Shown here: piece after piece, positions 35,233 to 49,000 of the stretch
Position numbering within the stretch: position 1 is the first letter of the stretch
How the letters are laid out: each line of letters starts with the position of its first letter
From: Musa acuminata AAA Group
Lineage: Eukaryota; Streptophyta; Magnoliopsida; Zingiberales; Musaceae
Length of the DNA stretch: 64,000 nt
Direction of reading: 5' to 3'
Assembly: GCF_036884655.1 (NCBI RefSeq)
Contig: NC_088355.1
Span: 38,693,001-38,757,000 of the forward strand
Position numbers and translations under genes: made by a program
The notes under the pieces: model-generated
What the model was told of the DNA's origin: nothing
Databases searched by the model: none
The model's input: the letters and a program-made list of their open reading frames with translations, nothing else

Positions 35233-38200
35233 TTAAAAACCTTCAACTCTAGGCCTCGGCAGCGTAGGTGAGGGTGGTTTCCTGCTGCTGCTGCTTATCC
35301 TATTATCTTCTAGTGAAACTGTGGTAGAACAACTTCGTCGCGGAAGCGGGATGGACAATGAAACTCTTGGGGACGATAGTGGTTGTGGCGGCGATGGTGA
35401 GAAATTCGTTGGTGGTGGTGGTGTGGGGATGATGATACCATTTATGCTTTGAGACTTCAGCATCTGTTTTCCTGAAACAACGGATGGCTCCTGAAGAGGG
35501 TAGCGGCTAGGGTATTTCATGTCTTGGACATTCTCCAGTGATTCCACGATGGTCCTCATGGTGGGCCTCTCCGAAGGATCCTTCTGAAGGCATTTCAGTG
35601 CAATGTCTGCAACAGTTCGGGCAGCTTTGGAAGGGAACCGTCCTTTGATGCGGGGATCCATGATAAGCGACAGGCGGCAATCATCATCAAGAAAAGGTCT
35701 ACTCCACTTCACAATGTTCCGTTCTTCTTTAGGATATCGGCTGTCAAGATTCCTCCGGCCGGTCAGCAGTTCAAGAAGGACAATTCCAAAACTCCACACA
35801 TTGCTCTTAGGAGTCAGCAACCCTTTCTCCAAGGTCTCCAATGATAGGCAAGCCTGAATGAAGATAAAAGAAACATCTCATTGAAGGTGTTCATGTTCAC
35901 ATATTCTCATCATGTTTACCTATTAAATAAACAAACAGAATCCTGTTGAAATAACTCTAATTCTCCTGACATAACATTTTGTTTCCATCATGCACGACCT
36001 AAATCATTTGATATCATAAATTTGATTCAAACATTGAAGAAAAATATGGTAACTGTAGTTCCACTTCATGTTGCAAGATGGCTCGGCCTACTGGTAACTC
36101 ATTTTGTTCAAATTTCTAAAGGGCAAGTCTGCATTAGATAAATTTACCAGTCAGGGCATATCCGAGTACAAATTACTCAGAACAGGTTCAACAGACCACT
36201 TACTTGACAGTAAAAAATGTTCTACAGCAGAGGAATGCATGTCATCAGGTAAGCTGCAGATGAGAAGCTAAAATATTACAGGAACTAAAAAGCAATTCAC
36301 CAACCGATGATTAGAAAGTCTGATGCTGTAAGAATTTTGAATGGGACAGTTTCTACCGGCAGACACCAGAGCGTACTGCCGGTAGTTTTCAGATGTTCAT
36401 CCCTATCCCATAGAAATAAGCCATAATGAAGAAACTTATAATCAGAAACCATATAAAAATATTGGATGTGTATATGCAGCAGGTGATATAAAAACGATTG
36501 GCTTGTACCACATGGCATTAGGTTAGGTCAGCCACCAACCATCCCCCAGTGCATTTGAAAAAATTGGTAATATCATTCTGATAAATATATATTACTTGGC
36601 AGCATCTAATCCTTTTCATGGGACAAGACACATTTTGATTGGCTACTGTGCATATAAAGTAAATCACTTACATTAGAAGAACTTGAAATGCTTGTCTCCG
36701 GATTGTAACAGACACATCCATATCCTGATAGCTTCGCACTGAAATCCTTGTCAACTTGTATATTTGATGTTGAAAACTCATGGTACATGGCCTGATAAAA
36801 TTAAACAAACATGTCACTCAGAGATATCACAAAGCATAACACCAAACCACTCTAGAGATTCTTAAAACATGATAGATGTCAAATGCAATCCAAGACAAAC
36901 TACAGCAGTTTGTTGATTCAAGATGAACCATTTTCAACAAGTGTACTTATCGGATCTGTTATGAATTGTTCCACAGCTATAGTTACTCTATCAGAGATTG
37001 TATCCACAAAAGTTCTCCGAGCTTCCATGTTTTGAATTTCCCTTGATTGCAGATACATTAAATAATGATTCTCTTGTACTAGTAGAATGAAAAGATGAAT
37101 GAACAAGATAGTGGTCATCAACGTCATAAATTTCATATCATCCTCATGAGATTGTCTATGGAGTATTAAAATAATTTTGTTTATGCAATAATTTCATGAT
37201 ATTAATCATCTTCTTGAGGCAGTCAGTCCCACAGAAGAAATGAAAATTTTCAAAGTTTTCACCAATGAACAGAAATGCTCAGCTTACATAGTTGAGTTTT
37301 GACAATCTTAAATTGCATAAAAAACATGTCAACGACAAAGTTGGTTCACCTGAAAAGGGCCTTCTTCATGTAAAAATGCAAGACCTCTTGCAGCACAGAG
37401 AGCCACTTTCATCCTTGTACACCAACCGATGGATGGACCATCTGATCTTCCATGAAGCAGCCGATCTAAACTTCCATGGTGAAGCCTCTCGTAAATCAAC
37501 ATCCGCTCACCAGAACCCTCTTGAGCATAAAATCCAATCAGCTTACAAAGGTTAGGGTGCTGCAGTGAAGCTAGCACATTCACCTCGTTAACAAATTCCT
37601 TCAACCCCTGAAATATCCAAAACATGATACTTTAATGATATATGTAACCATCATTACTTTTTTTCAAAATATATGAAGTAAAGATCAATGGCCTAGATTT
37701 TATCAGACAGATGCTGCAGACTGAATAAAAAAGAGGTGGTGAAATATATATGTGTGTAGAGATATCCTAATTCTTTCTTGAAGTTTTAAAAGAAAACATT
37801 ACCAAAAGCCATGTAGTCAAGAAGAGATCTTCTAACTTTGAAGAAGATGGTACTTGCAAGACAAGCAAAGGTCACTGGGCTACCAAAGACAAGGGATATT
37901 CACATATGCAAATATTCTGTCCATACGACAAACTCTTAAGAATTATACTCCCATGGAGACTTGATAAGTTCTCTGGAGCTCCACATGCGGAGGAAACACA
38001 AAAAGCGAGCATACAGGAAAGGAAGTCCTAAAATGATGATTTTCATATCTTTTAGTACCTGCATGGAATGCAATACGCGAGTAACTGTGGCTTCAGTCTT
38101 CTTCGACCCCATCGTATCATCGCTAAAGCTTGCCTTATAAATTGTAGATGAGGTGCCATCTGAAATGCAACGGTCAGCAGAGAAATGCAGACATGCACAT

Positions 38201-38688
38201 GAAACTTCTTCATATGAGAATTTCCGGAAACCTCCCCCTAGACGTGGCAATGGGAGTGGGCCAGAGGGGGCAATAGGACCGCTGGCGCTGCTTGACTTGA
38301 AGCTTCCCAAATTCTTTAAAACTGAGTTGGCCTGCGGCGACGGGAGTGGAAGAGGTAGAGGATTTGAAAAGTGTTGGTCCTTCACCACCCGACCTCTGCC
38401 CCTATACTCCTCTTGGTCATCAAACTCCATGGAAGCAAGAGCATCCCGCTCAGCCACAACAAGGCTAGAAGGGGCAGACAATGCTCTGGTTCTGATGTTT
38501 GGATATTGACTGGCAGATTGAGATTTTGTTCGGTTTCTGAAACTTGGAGGGGCAGATTGGAGAGACGGCCCATGGGACTCTGGCACAGGAAGTGTGAATG
38601 TTGCATTCTCTTTGATGTTCGGGGGTTTTCTGCTAGACAAATTGCCACTTTTCTTCTTCTTGTGCTTCAAGATGGTAAAGCAACCCAT
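35233..38688 (-). CDS. Receptor-like cytoplasmic pseudokinase (RLCK)
   Basis: Membrane-anchored signalling protein with a kinase fold that probably lacks catalysis. Exons in coding order: 38059-38688, 37350-37607, 36672-36791, 35233-35853; 1629 nt, 542 residues. N-terminus MGCFTILKHKKKK fits N-myristoylation (Gly2), palmitoylation (Cys3) and a basic membrane patch. Residues 20-155 are Ser/Pro-rich and likely disordered. The kinase domain starts near 160 (KFSYEEV). Key residues are missing: the VAVK lysine position is Thr203 (TVTRV), HRD is YHE (299-301), DFG is GYG (319-321) and APE is replaced by SLE. Structural motifs remain (NEVNVLASLQHPNLCKLIGF, SNVWSFGIVLLELLTGR). The C-tail (450-542) is Pro/Ser-rich. 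I recall a plant RLCK lineage with the same SGYGC signature, so the loss is probably ancestral and conserved, not decay. Confidence 0.9.
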
Positions 38689-40100
38689 TTTGCAAGTACC
38701 AATGAGTTAGATATGTCCTGAAAGTGAAACACAAATAACCATACCATCAGAAGAAGGTGGATGAGAATATAAGCAAGCGTATAGCAAGAAATTGGACAGC
38801 ATTGATTCCACAGCCACCAAAAAAATTCTTCGATGCCAACTAACATGCCCTTGTGAGACTAAATCAATCATCTTCTTGAGGGGAAGAGATGCATATAAAA
38901 GACTGTCATCTCCAATAAAATTATGTTCGATCGAATCTGTTGAAGTCTCAAGTGATCTAGAAATGAGAATTCGCCAATTCGTCGTTTGATCGAATCTGTC
39001 GACTATCTAAGCAAAAGCAAGACCTTTTTTGCTAACGTAGTAAGCAGTATAAAAGTCAGAGACGGTTCTCCGAGCAACATTCAATTCGTCAAACAAGTTT
39101 TCCACTTGTTTGACGGCTATTACAATCTGAAACGTCTATTACAATCTGGAATCGATTAATAAGAACTACGATGACGGCTATTACAATCTGAAACGACTTC
39201 CACTTCATCCTACGCCCTTCTGAAACAAGTTTTCCTATAATAACGTAGGAATATCCCCATATATTTCACAAACTTACAACGATCCACCCTTTGTTTCCTC
39301 AAGAACCCTCCAAAAGGCAATGAATTGTAAACCATACCTAACTTGATTCCCAAAAAATATTCCAAATTTACGAATACCACAAAAAAAGAACTCGAAGCAA
39401 GCAATCGAATCCTTCCGGAACAGAAGCCCTAAAAATAAATGTTCCAAAGACCGTCAATTTCTTAGACCTCCCCCCGAAAGAAAGCCCTTTGAGAATCACA
39501 AAGCCAAAGACTCGCATCGAGATCAAGCAACAAGGAACCGGGAGTGCAAAGCTCCAACCTTGCTTCGAAAGGTACTGCTCCGTCACCACGCCGCCGATCC
39601 AACGAGCAAGGCGCCTACTCCAGACAAAGAGACGAGTTCGATTCCGCGTGCGCGCGAGGCCCAGAGAGAGAGGTGAGAGATCACACGAGCCAGAAGAGGA
39701 GAAGAGGAGGAGGAGGAGGAGGCAATGCAGAGGGAAGGGGGTGGGGAGCGAGAGGAAATGTGGAATTAGAATAAGGAGGTGGTGGCGACAGCATGAAGCA
39801 CTGGTCAAAGAGGGGAAGGAAAAGTTGATGGGACAGCTACAGGGAGGACCTACCATGTTCCCAAGAATACCCCCGCCTCTCCTTGGATATGTCTCGAGTG
39901 CCACCGCGGAAAAATTATCAGAGATTTAGGAGTCTCTGCGCGGATGGCAACAACGTAAATAAATACTATTTGGAGGGCAAGAGAATAATCCACGTTCCCA
40001 TGGATGTGACAGTCAAGTCAAAGACGAAAAATATATTTTTTCCCCTCTTTACAAATCTATTTTAAGTGCAGTCAAAGAAAGAAAAAGGAAGGATGGAACG
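38689..40100 (-). other. Upstream region of the pseudokinase gene
   Basis: Probably promoter and leader. On the minus strand a (TCC)n tract lies at about 39695-39725, as in many plant leaders. Contains a 24-bp direct repeat pair at 39111-39195. Open frames on both strands around 39400-39930 have no recognised domain. No coding call made. Confidence 0.4.
39111..39195. repeat. Pair of 24-bp direct repeats
   Basis: tgacggctattacaatctga (extended by aacg) at 39111-39134 and again at 39172-39195, with a partial third copy (tattacaatctgga) between. Looks like a small local tandem duplication in the upstream region. Confidence 0.8.
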
Positions 40101-42592
40101 TTTGACCGCCTGCTCACCCTACGATCGTCCACGGCCGAACAAACCGACGTTCGAGATCTCTTCTCGACGAAGGTGTGAGTCACGCCAGGGGAGCGAGTAG
40201 GAGGAGCAGCGCAACAACGCCCGATCCACTAGTTGATCATTAATTTGGAGGGATGCGGATCCGATCTACAGTCCACGAGTCCGACCCTAATCAAATCCAA
40301 TGAATTGTGTGGCTGTTAGGACGTCAGATCACGGCCCGACCACTTGAGGTCAACCGCCACCAATGCTGGTCTGCGGAGACGCCGGAAGCGTTGCACTCCG
40401 TTCTCTGGGCTTCCTCTCGTCGTCCTCATTTGTTTCGTTGCAATGCTTTCTTTGGGTTAATTATATATTATTCTTATAATTAATAATCTCGACACCTCCC
40501 AACTTTTAGACACCTAAAGGAAAGCTCAAAGTCACGCATAGGAGATCACATCCTCAACTTTTCAAATAAGCCCATAAGAACCACTTCTTATCGATTTTGG
40601 TGGTTAGAAAAATAAATCTAGTTCTGTATTCATGACGACATAGCTCGACTTTACCGGTCTTACTTGACCCAAAGAAGTAAAGAAGAGTCCATATTAAATG
40701 TTTCTACTATGTGAGGTAAGAAGAGTCTCAAGAAAGATCCATCCGCACTACCCAGTGTCTAGGTAAAAAAATCATGCCCCGAACCAACCCCGGACAGACA
40801 AGCAGAATACACACTTTATTCTCTTAATTCATTGCTAATACTATTGTCTTCCTTCTTTTTCGTTTTTCTACCTTAGACATCGAAGTGATCGAGCTGGGAC
40901 ACTCACGCATACAAGTCTATTTATTCATCCTGCCCGCCACACTTGCTATCCACATCATCAGAAAAAGTCATCATAAGGGACGTATACTTTCGGTAGAGAA
41001 CTAATCGGACCGACTCACTAGTTGACGATCTTTGTGTATTAACAAGTATATTAATTTTTATATTTTTTAAATTTATATTAAGAATTTTATACTTATAAAA
41101 TTAAAACATTTAATCTTGTTTATTTTTACGTTATTGATTTTGTTGATAAAAATATCATAAGATTTACTAGTAAGTACATGCTAATTCTATCTTATTTCGG
41201 ATTATGTATGATATTTCCATCAACAAAGATGACGGTACAAGGAGAAATAAAATTAAATATTTTATTTAAATAAATATAAAAATCTCAATCTTTATTTTTT
41301 TTTAGGTGTATAGTCTATTTAAATAATTCTATATGTTTTGAATGAAAGTGAACGTGTTAGGATTCTTATTAACCGAAACATTTGAGCTCTTGAAAATGTC
41401 GACGTTGACAAGTATTTTTCTTATCTTAATTAAATCTAAATTATTTGGAGGGTTTGATTGTGAATTCAAATGGGAAAATCTTCTTTATGATTTATTATAT
41501 ATTTATTATATTAATACCTCATGAATATTTTTTTTGTTTTAATGAAAGTGTATGATGTGACACAGATTATTGAGAGTATATAAAAGGATCTATGTTTGAG
41601 TTGAGATTAATTAAATTATCTTTATAATTCATTTTACATGAAAAAAATCTTGATTTCCTTCGTAAGGAAAATGATATGATAACGACTATTAAGATGATTT
41701 GGATTTATATTACAATCAAATGTCGGGTCACAATCCAATCTCGGTGTTGGATGCTATAATAGCACTCTTCTATTCAAAGAGTACTTATCAGCCCGATCGA
41801 CTTCATACAATGCCATGAACTCGATGCAACATTACATGTGCTTCCTCATAACAATTAAGGATGTCAGATGTCATGGGATTAATGGTAGGTTTTATGGGTT
41901 TGATTTTGTACATAGGAAACAAAATTCTCACCATTTATTGCTCATGAATGTCCCATTTAATGTTTTTGCCGAGATTCAAATTTTTATATATATATAAAGA
42001 CTATGACAATTATAATAATTCTTCTAGACATATCAACACGGTCACAAATAACATCAATAATAATTCAGTAAAATTAAAAAAAAAATCTTAAGTTTTTATT
42101 TATTCTAAATATATTTTTATTTATACCTAACATTCTTATTTTCTAAAAGATAAAATTATCTTTTAACTTTTCAATGCCTTCCTCCCTCGACAATGTGTGC
42201 CTTCGTCCCGTCGCTCTCGCTCTTGTCTATGAACTATACCCTTCCTCTCATCTATCATTTTCGAGACATCATTAAAGATTTTACCTTTGTCCCATTGTAT
42301 ATCTCAACACAAGGAGGTGGTCACATTGAGCTATGGAAAGCCAAAATTAATTTTATTTTTTAAAATAATAAGAAAAAAGAAAATAAAAAGTATATTTAAA
42401 GGTTTTTTTTTTTATAGGAATTTGCCAATGCAATGATAGCAAAAGATGATTGTTAGATATGTAAATGACATAACGTTCATTTTCGGCCAAAATGGGGACC
42501 AAGTAGGGTGACAAGAAATGACACGACACGTGCTGCCATCAAGCGGTGCGTTCGTGTCATCATCATGACCACCATCATCATCATTTGCATGA
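40101..42592. other. Intergenic desert, no gene recognised
   Basis: 40490-41000 has medium GC and reads like decayed repeat DNA; 41040-42420 is very AT-rich with many T/A runs. No open frame with a recognisable domain. Confidence 0.45.
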
Positions 42593-43141
42593 TCACGGAT
42601 GAGGCGATTCCATGACATGTCCACCGAAGCCATCGCCTCCGCCATGATCTAGCAGCGACTGCCGGCAAGTCGGGCACGACGAGTGCGAAGCCAACCACTT
42701 GTCGATGCACCTGACATGGAACCCGTGGTGGCACCTGGGGAGCACCCGGACCTTCTCCCCGTCGGCGAACTCGCCGAGACATATGGGGCATTCGGTGGCC
42801 GGGAAGTCGGCCCCCGAGCCGTACACGGCCACCGGGATGCGGCGGAGCGACCGCTTCTTGAGCCCAGTCGCCGCCAGCCTCGAAGAGACCTCCTCGGGGT
42901 TCTCGAATACCACCCGCCGGCCGCACCGAAGAGCGCACCGCACCACGGAGTTCAGCCCGAGCGCGAACACCAGGGCGCACAGCAGCGCCGCGAGGATGAA
43001 GACCATGTTGGTGTCAAAGCTGGCCGTGCCGCCGCTGCCGCCGCCATTGTTCCCGGTGGCGTGCTGCCTGGTCCCGTTGGCCGCGGCCGGTGGCATCCCC
43101 AGGAACTCGCCGAGCAGCCTACGCATTGCGGATTCTGTCAT
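42593..43141 (-). CDS. ATL: ATL-type RING-H2 E3 ubiquitin ligase
   Basis: Predicted membrane-bound RING E3 ligase that transfers ubiquitin from an E2 to substrates. Intronless, 182 residues, normal for the ATL family. A Gly/Ala-rich N-terminus is followed by a transmembrane helix at about 46-63 ([18 protein letters not shown]), the GLD-like region ([12 protein letters not shown], 93-104), and the RING-H2 domain: C118, C121, C137, H139, H142, C145, C156, C159 with spacing C-X2-C-X15-C-X-H-X2-H-X2-C-X10-C-X2-C. The Pro after the second Cys pair region (PTCR) and Trp149 (KWL), needed for E2 contact, are present. The Met at 43141 is chosen because it precedes the Gly/Ala leader; Met6 is an alternative. 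GC is high, as in other intronless ATL genes. Confidence 0.93.
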   Translation of the reverse strand: MTESAMRRLLGEFLGMPPAAANGTRQHATGNNGGGSGGTASFDTNMVFILAALLCALVFALGLNSVVRCALRCGRRVVFENPEEVSSRLAATGLKKRSLRRIPVAVYGSGADFPATECPICLGEFADGEKVRVLPRCHHGFHVRCIDKWLASHSSCPTCRQSLLDHGGGDGFGGHVMESPHP

Positions 43142-44441
43142 GCAGCCGCCCCAGAGCGAGAAGTAACATAAGAAGAGGAAAGAGGAGTTGTGAGACTTCA
43201 GCCTTTCTCTCACTGATCCCTCTCCGAATAGTCTTCTCGGGGAGTGATGCTGCGAGGAATCCGAGAAAGATAAAAGACATCAGAAGAAGCAACCTTATTG
43301 CCTTAGCAGGAACCAACGGCGACGAAGAGGAGAGAGCTATCGCAGACCTCTGAATTGCTTCTGCCGGAACCCACTGCGGCCGGTGACTGCAGACCTTTGG
43401 CTTGCACGATTAAGCGAGATATTTTGGCTGGATGAAATCAGTGACCTGGGAGGAAGAAGGGGAATCTACACAGACACGGAGAGAGAAAAAGGAATTGACA
43501 TGAAAAGATGTACACAGTGTTTTACAGAAACATGTACGTAAAAGTTAAGCTTCTCACAGACGATGCATCGATGAGAAATGAGCACCCAAACCACTTGCTT
43601 GATCTTTCATGTTACAGCCAACACATGTTACGGCAGCCATGAAGGGGACATAATGATGTGCTGGCTCTCACAGCTTTCAATCTCGCATTGGTTGACAGTG
43701 GCTCTTAGGGTACTGATGGGGCCTGCAGGAAGATGTCACTGCTGCATGCTTGCTAGATATTTTGCTGCTGGTGATCTCCGTGTGTTGAAGTGACAGAGAT
43801 CTTTTCAGCTCAGTCCACCTCCTACCAACCACAGCTTGTCGAGAGCAAATGCTCGTTGAGATCTTGTGGTAGAGGTGCAGGTGGCAACTTTTAGAATGAA
43901 AGAAGATCCATGGACGTCCACTTCACCCGCGTCCAATTACTCATGTCATTACTTTGAACAAAGGCGATTACCACATAACGACGTATCAATGGGCTCACGA
44001 GATTACGCACATCAACTCAGTAATGTCATTTCTCATTGTATTACATATGATTGGGTGACAGGTTCTATTCATGAGAGATTACGCTTCATGAAGCTGCAGT
44101 ATGTGCGTGTCAAAATGATATGTGACCAACAAAATTGGTTTGATGAACTTATGCTGCTAAGTGAATCATCCATCATTTTTAGCCAGAACAAGCCCAGGAG
44201 AACAGCATCAAACAAAGATTCTACGTTTGAGTACATACCGAGTACATCAACTAGAAAATGAGCTTCAAATAGATAGTAACACAACTACAGAACCCAACCT
44301 ACTGCAACTCCGTGGCTATATGTAAGCTACAACGACGATGGAGAGCTTGCACACTCGGAAGAATGTTCCCAGAACATTAACTCCCACCTTATTTATGTGG
44401 AGGCACTCGAACACCTTCTCCGGCATAAAGTAGCAGCTCGA
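43142..44441. other. Upstream of the RING gene and intergenic
   Basis: 43142-43500 is probably promoter and leader of the minus-strand RING gene. 43500-44440 includes an open frame of about 130 codons (43866-44261, +) with no ATG start and no recognised domain; not called. Confidence 0.4.
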
Positions 44442-44895
44442 TCACTTCACCCTGCAAAAACAAGTAACCGGTAAAAGCGGTGTCTCAAGCATTATGTTGG
44501 ATTCATGATGTCTTATGGTAGCCAATGTCTACATGTACAGCGTTACGTTCAGATACTTGCCGAGAGCAGTCGGTGGAGGGGCTGATGCTGTAGGGGATAT
44601 TGACGCCGCACTTCCTCGGGATCCCGGAGATGAGACCGGGCTGAAGCCCCTGGATGCCGGCCGTGGATCTCTTGAGGCAGTTACACGTGGTCTGCCGGTC
44701 CGGCGTGGTCCGTGCGGCGCCATCGAGCGCCCTCACCCCGGAGCAGCACCCAGCGGTGAGAGGCCCTATGGCGCGGGCGTAGCCGAGGCACGGCGTAAGG
44801 TAAGAGACCACCTGGCCACAGCTGATCGCCGCGTGCGCCCCGGCGGTAACAAGGCAGGCCAGCACGAGAGCCAGGAGAGCACCAGAGCGAGCCAT
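44442..44895 (-). CDS. Type 1 non-specific lipid transfer protein (nsLTP1)
   Basis: Secreted small basic protein that binds and moves lipids, for example for cuticle formation or defence. Coding exons 44561-44895 and 44442-44451; 345 nt, 114 residues. Signal peptide 1-22 ([16 protein letters not shown]). Eight Cys at 26, 36, 50, 51, 71, 73, 96, 110, spacing C-X9-C-X13-CC-X19-C-X-C-X22-C-X13-C, which is type 1. The lipid-binding signatures TTPDRQ and [10 protein letters not shown] are present. nsLTP1 genes usually have one intron a few codons before the stop. Here the only splice giving the family-typical ending CSRVK uses a GC donor (CTCG/gcaagt) and AG acceptor (44452). Reading through instead, or using GT four bases later, adds unrelated residues. 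A TATAAG box on the minus strand near 44985 fits transcription start. Confidence 0.9.
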
Positions 44896-45790
44896 GGCGT
44901 TGCGGTACTGCTCCTATACGTACGTCTCTCTCTGCTTCTCTTGAGGATGGGTGGGTGTGCACGGAAAGGGCTGCCATGGCTGTGCTTATAGCATGAGGGA
45001 GGGGTAGGTGGGAGTTGGGTTCACGAAGGATGTCGCGTTAAACTGGTGTCCTACAAAATGGGGTACATGAGAGGCTACACAGTATGTAATATGTAGCGTA
45101 ATGAAGGTTACGGAAGAACATGTCCTCCGAATCAGTACAAAGTGGTGACATGACTTCTTTCGATAGGTTAGAAGGGACGAGCACTGATGCAGTGGTTTAA
45201 TGCGGCGTCACAGGGCATGACAAGTCAAGTCGAGATGGTACGGTCATCGAGATTCGTGCGGAGATGCCATGAGTACGGTGATACTGTTCCTCCCATCTAA
45301 TCTTCCATGTTGATGATTAGTAATACGTACGAGTAGGCAGTAGCTATTGCGTTGCAAAATGACGAGCTTGTCCTTTCGATGTAATATTTATTAACTATAA
45401 TTAGAAAATATTAAAAATATTTAATATTTTTTACACCTAAAATAATATGAACATTAACCGACAAATAACTACAAAAATCATTACATGAATTCCACTACAT
45501 TAAGATAAATAATGAATTATTTCCGAGAATATTTCTCTAGTCGAAAGTCGTTGACTTTAAAGAATGGTTGGATTCTATCTCCCCTCTGATCTTTCACTCT
45601 CGGGATTAATTTCTTAGCCATCGAAGGGAAGCATCATGGCATCAAATCTTTGTTGAAGGAGACCGGCGAGGAATCCACTACTACGGGAGCTTTGTTCTCC
45701 ACCTTTTTCCGTTCAACCCTTCTTAGACCAACACGGCGAGGCGGACTTGGCTCCTGTGTTCATATGACGGTCGCGGAAGGAGTTGACCCA
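44896..45790. other. Intergenic upstream of nsLTP
   Basis: The first 100 bp contain the TATA region of the lipid transfer gene. The rest has no recognised gene or repeat. Confidence 0.45.
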
Positions 45791-45955
45791 TAAAAGAACA
45801 ATAAAATGATTTGAGTATAATATTATGATGTTATAATATAATTGAAAGAGAATATTTTTAAATAAAATTAATTAAAATAATATTAAGAAAGAGGTAAAAT
45901 TTAAAACACTTCAAATATTTACAAGTGCAAACACATTTACTCCATAAATTATGGT

Positions 45956-46060
45956 ATTATTTATAGAATATAATAATAATTATCTTATCATCTTATGTCA
46001 TCTATTATTAACTTAGATATAAAAATTATCTTATGATAATAATTTTTTTTGTATCATGAG
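45956..46060. repeat. LTR relic, left copy of the decayed element
   Basis: Shares tatttatagaa, cttatgtcat and ttatgataataa with 49833-49932 in the same order and spacing, with many A/T substitutions. Likely the 3' LTR of the minus-strand relic. Confidence 0.5.
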
Positions 46061-49000
46061 CTACATAACTAGAACTACTTAAAAGATGACTAAAACTATC
46101 CGTAAGTATTAAGGATAATGACCTATAAATCAATTTTCAATCATTCCTCTTTATTCATAGTTATATAAATCAATTTGAGATAAAATAAATATGTTTTTGA
46201 AATAAAAATGACTTAAATGAGAATATCTATAATTTATTCATCGACGTTACAGTACTTTATTATTATAACTCTACTTACTATAATATTTCGGATGAAATGA
46301 TAACATATTTTTATATATTTCATTCTTCTATGAAATATTGGATTACGGGGAACTGACTTTGTTATTACAAAGTATTTTAATTATTTTTCTTTTGTTCTTA
46401 ACTAAAAATTTTGAAAAAAAAATTTAAACCATATTGTTTGACAAACTGGTGATGTTCTAACTACATATTCTACTTTCGATGTTGAAAATATATTTATTGT
46501 TTGCTTCTTTAAGTTTTAAGATATGGTTGGGTTAAAAATGTTGGTTGAAGTATTTTTTTTCTATTATCCAAATCTTTTACCCAATCACAATCAACCAAAT
46601 AATTTATATTTAAGATTATAATAATACTAAATATCAGTTCCAATAACATAATGTATAATTCTCTTAATATCTCTGAAATGATATTTACTTTGATTATATA
46701 TAAACCTAGATATTACACTAATAGAGAAAATAATATCTTATTGAGTATGAGTTAGATAGATCACACCTCCAATTAAACTTCTGTTGTATATTATATTTGT
46801 TAAGCAAATATCATCTTTAAATTTTAATTTCTCATTTATATTCTTAGGTGTTATAATAGATTTACAATTAAATGATGTAAGACTTTTTAAGTAGATGTAT
46901 TGCATATCTTTTTTATGAAATAAAAGCTTTATCTAATCCTTATTTTATCTTGTAAGAAAATAGTACAATAGACCTAAATATGATATTTTAAACTTATTAA
47001 TTATACATTTCTTGAGAATTAGATGAACTCACGTATATAATATTATTGATATAAAGATAACCTATAAGAATATTATGTTTGTCTTCCTTTTTTTTATATA
47101 AAGAGTATGTTCATTATTATTTTGATAAAAATAGAAGTCAATTTTGCTGCATCATACCATTAGAGCTTGTTTAAGCATATAAATAGCTTTTATATATTTT
47201 TTCTTTATGTCCTTTAATTAAAAAAAAAACTAAGAGTTGAGTAATAATTTTTTTTATAAGTCTTCATTTAAAAACATAGATTTTACATCAAATTAATAAA
47301 TAAACTAATACAAGTGAGCAGTTAAAGTCAAAAAAATTCTCACAGTTTTAATTCTAGCAATTAGAGAAAAGGTATCATCAAAATTAATACGTTATTTTTG
47401 TGAATATTCTTTTGCTATAAGTCTTGTTCTTTTGGATACATCTCTATGTATTATACTTTATTTTGAATACCCATTTCAATTTAATATTGTTTTAGTAGAT
47501 TTATTAGCTCTTAGGTTTAATTCTTCTGAATTGACTTGACTTTCTTATTTATTGTTTTTTTTTCATTTTTTAACTGCTTTCTCAAAGTTAGTAGAAGATT
47601 TGAATTAAATAAAATAAATATTAAATCATAAATTTTTGTTAGTGATTTAAATTTTTCTGGAGAGGTTTCATCTAAGAAATTATTTGATAAATCTAAATTA
47701 CTATTGATTGAGGCTAATGATGAACTTGTAAGAGTTGTATCAACTACTTGATTGTGCAAAGTGTTTGATTTTATTAAAATATAAATTTATTTTTTACTAT
47801 TATCCTAATTACGACTTATCATTTCTTCAAATATAATATTTTTATTAATAATAACTTTGTCACTAGCAAAATTATACAACCAATATGTTTTGGATTGCAA
47901 TAAATAACCAATTAAGATATATTTTTTTATATTTTTTATTAAGCTTATGATGATTTTATGAATTTATAAAAACATAAATAATACAACTAAATTTTTTTAA
48001 ATGGCTTTTACTTGGCTTCATACAATACTCGACTCATTCAGTATAATTATTATTGGTGAAATATTCAATAAATAAACTATTGTTGTAACTACTTTGAACC
48101 AAAACTAATTTAGAAGATACTTTCCTTTGAGTAAACTTTTTATCATTTCGACGTCAGTTTGATTCTTCTATTCGGCTATACTTTAGTGTATACGGGGCTA
48201 TCAATTCCTAACAAATATTATTTTCTTCATAAAAAAATAAACTTATTAAATAAAAATTCATCATCTCTATTTTTCTTAAGTATCTCTATGCATCTATTAT
48301 ATTATATTTCTATAAGTGTCTTGAATTTTAAAAAATTAATTAAATATTTTAGATTTTATTTAGAAAATATATCAAACTCATACGGTTATAATCATCAATA
48401 AACAATAAAATATCTACTTTTATAAAATAATTTTATATTCATAGGTCTACATTAGTAAACATGAATTGATTCAAGATAATTATATACTACTTTTCTTATT
48501 TTGTTTGTCATAAATATATCTTTAACATATGTCAAATAACGATCGGGTCTGATGGACTAATTGGCTTATCAACTTCGTTTGGTCCAAACCACTAACCTAA
48601 ATACTTAAACTAAAGTTAATAATAGTATACTCATTAGACTCTTATAAGTCAATCTTAATCTTGACCACTTTCGATATTGGACTAATCGGAAGTATTACAA
48701 ATTTTTAACTTATGAGTTTTATCAAAAACTCTTAACATTAATCTTATGCCTGATATATAATTAAAATATATAATATCTAAAAAATTAAATATCATTTGAG
48801 ATATCATTAACTTGTGAACGAGTCATAAATAACTTTCTATTTTCTTCATTTTTCTTCGCATACCTTGCTTGTTTTTCTCTCTTCCAACAATCTACTTTTA
48901 TATGATCAAACTTTTTATAATAATAACATTAAATTTTACTCTTTATAAATTTTTTATCATAATTTGATTACTTTTATTTATCATGTATGCCAAAGTGTCA

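Noticed and set aside
36353..36385. 10-bp perfect inverted repeat ctaccggcag / ctgccggtag in a pseudokinase intron
   Set aside because: The short stem with a 13-nt loop could arise by chance; there is no other sign of a functional RNA.
43866..44261. A 131-codon plus-strand frame between the RING and lipid-transfer genes
   Set aside because: It begins with a non-ATG codon and has no recognisable domain or codon bias; not called.
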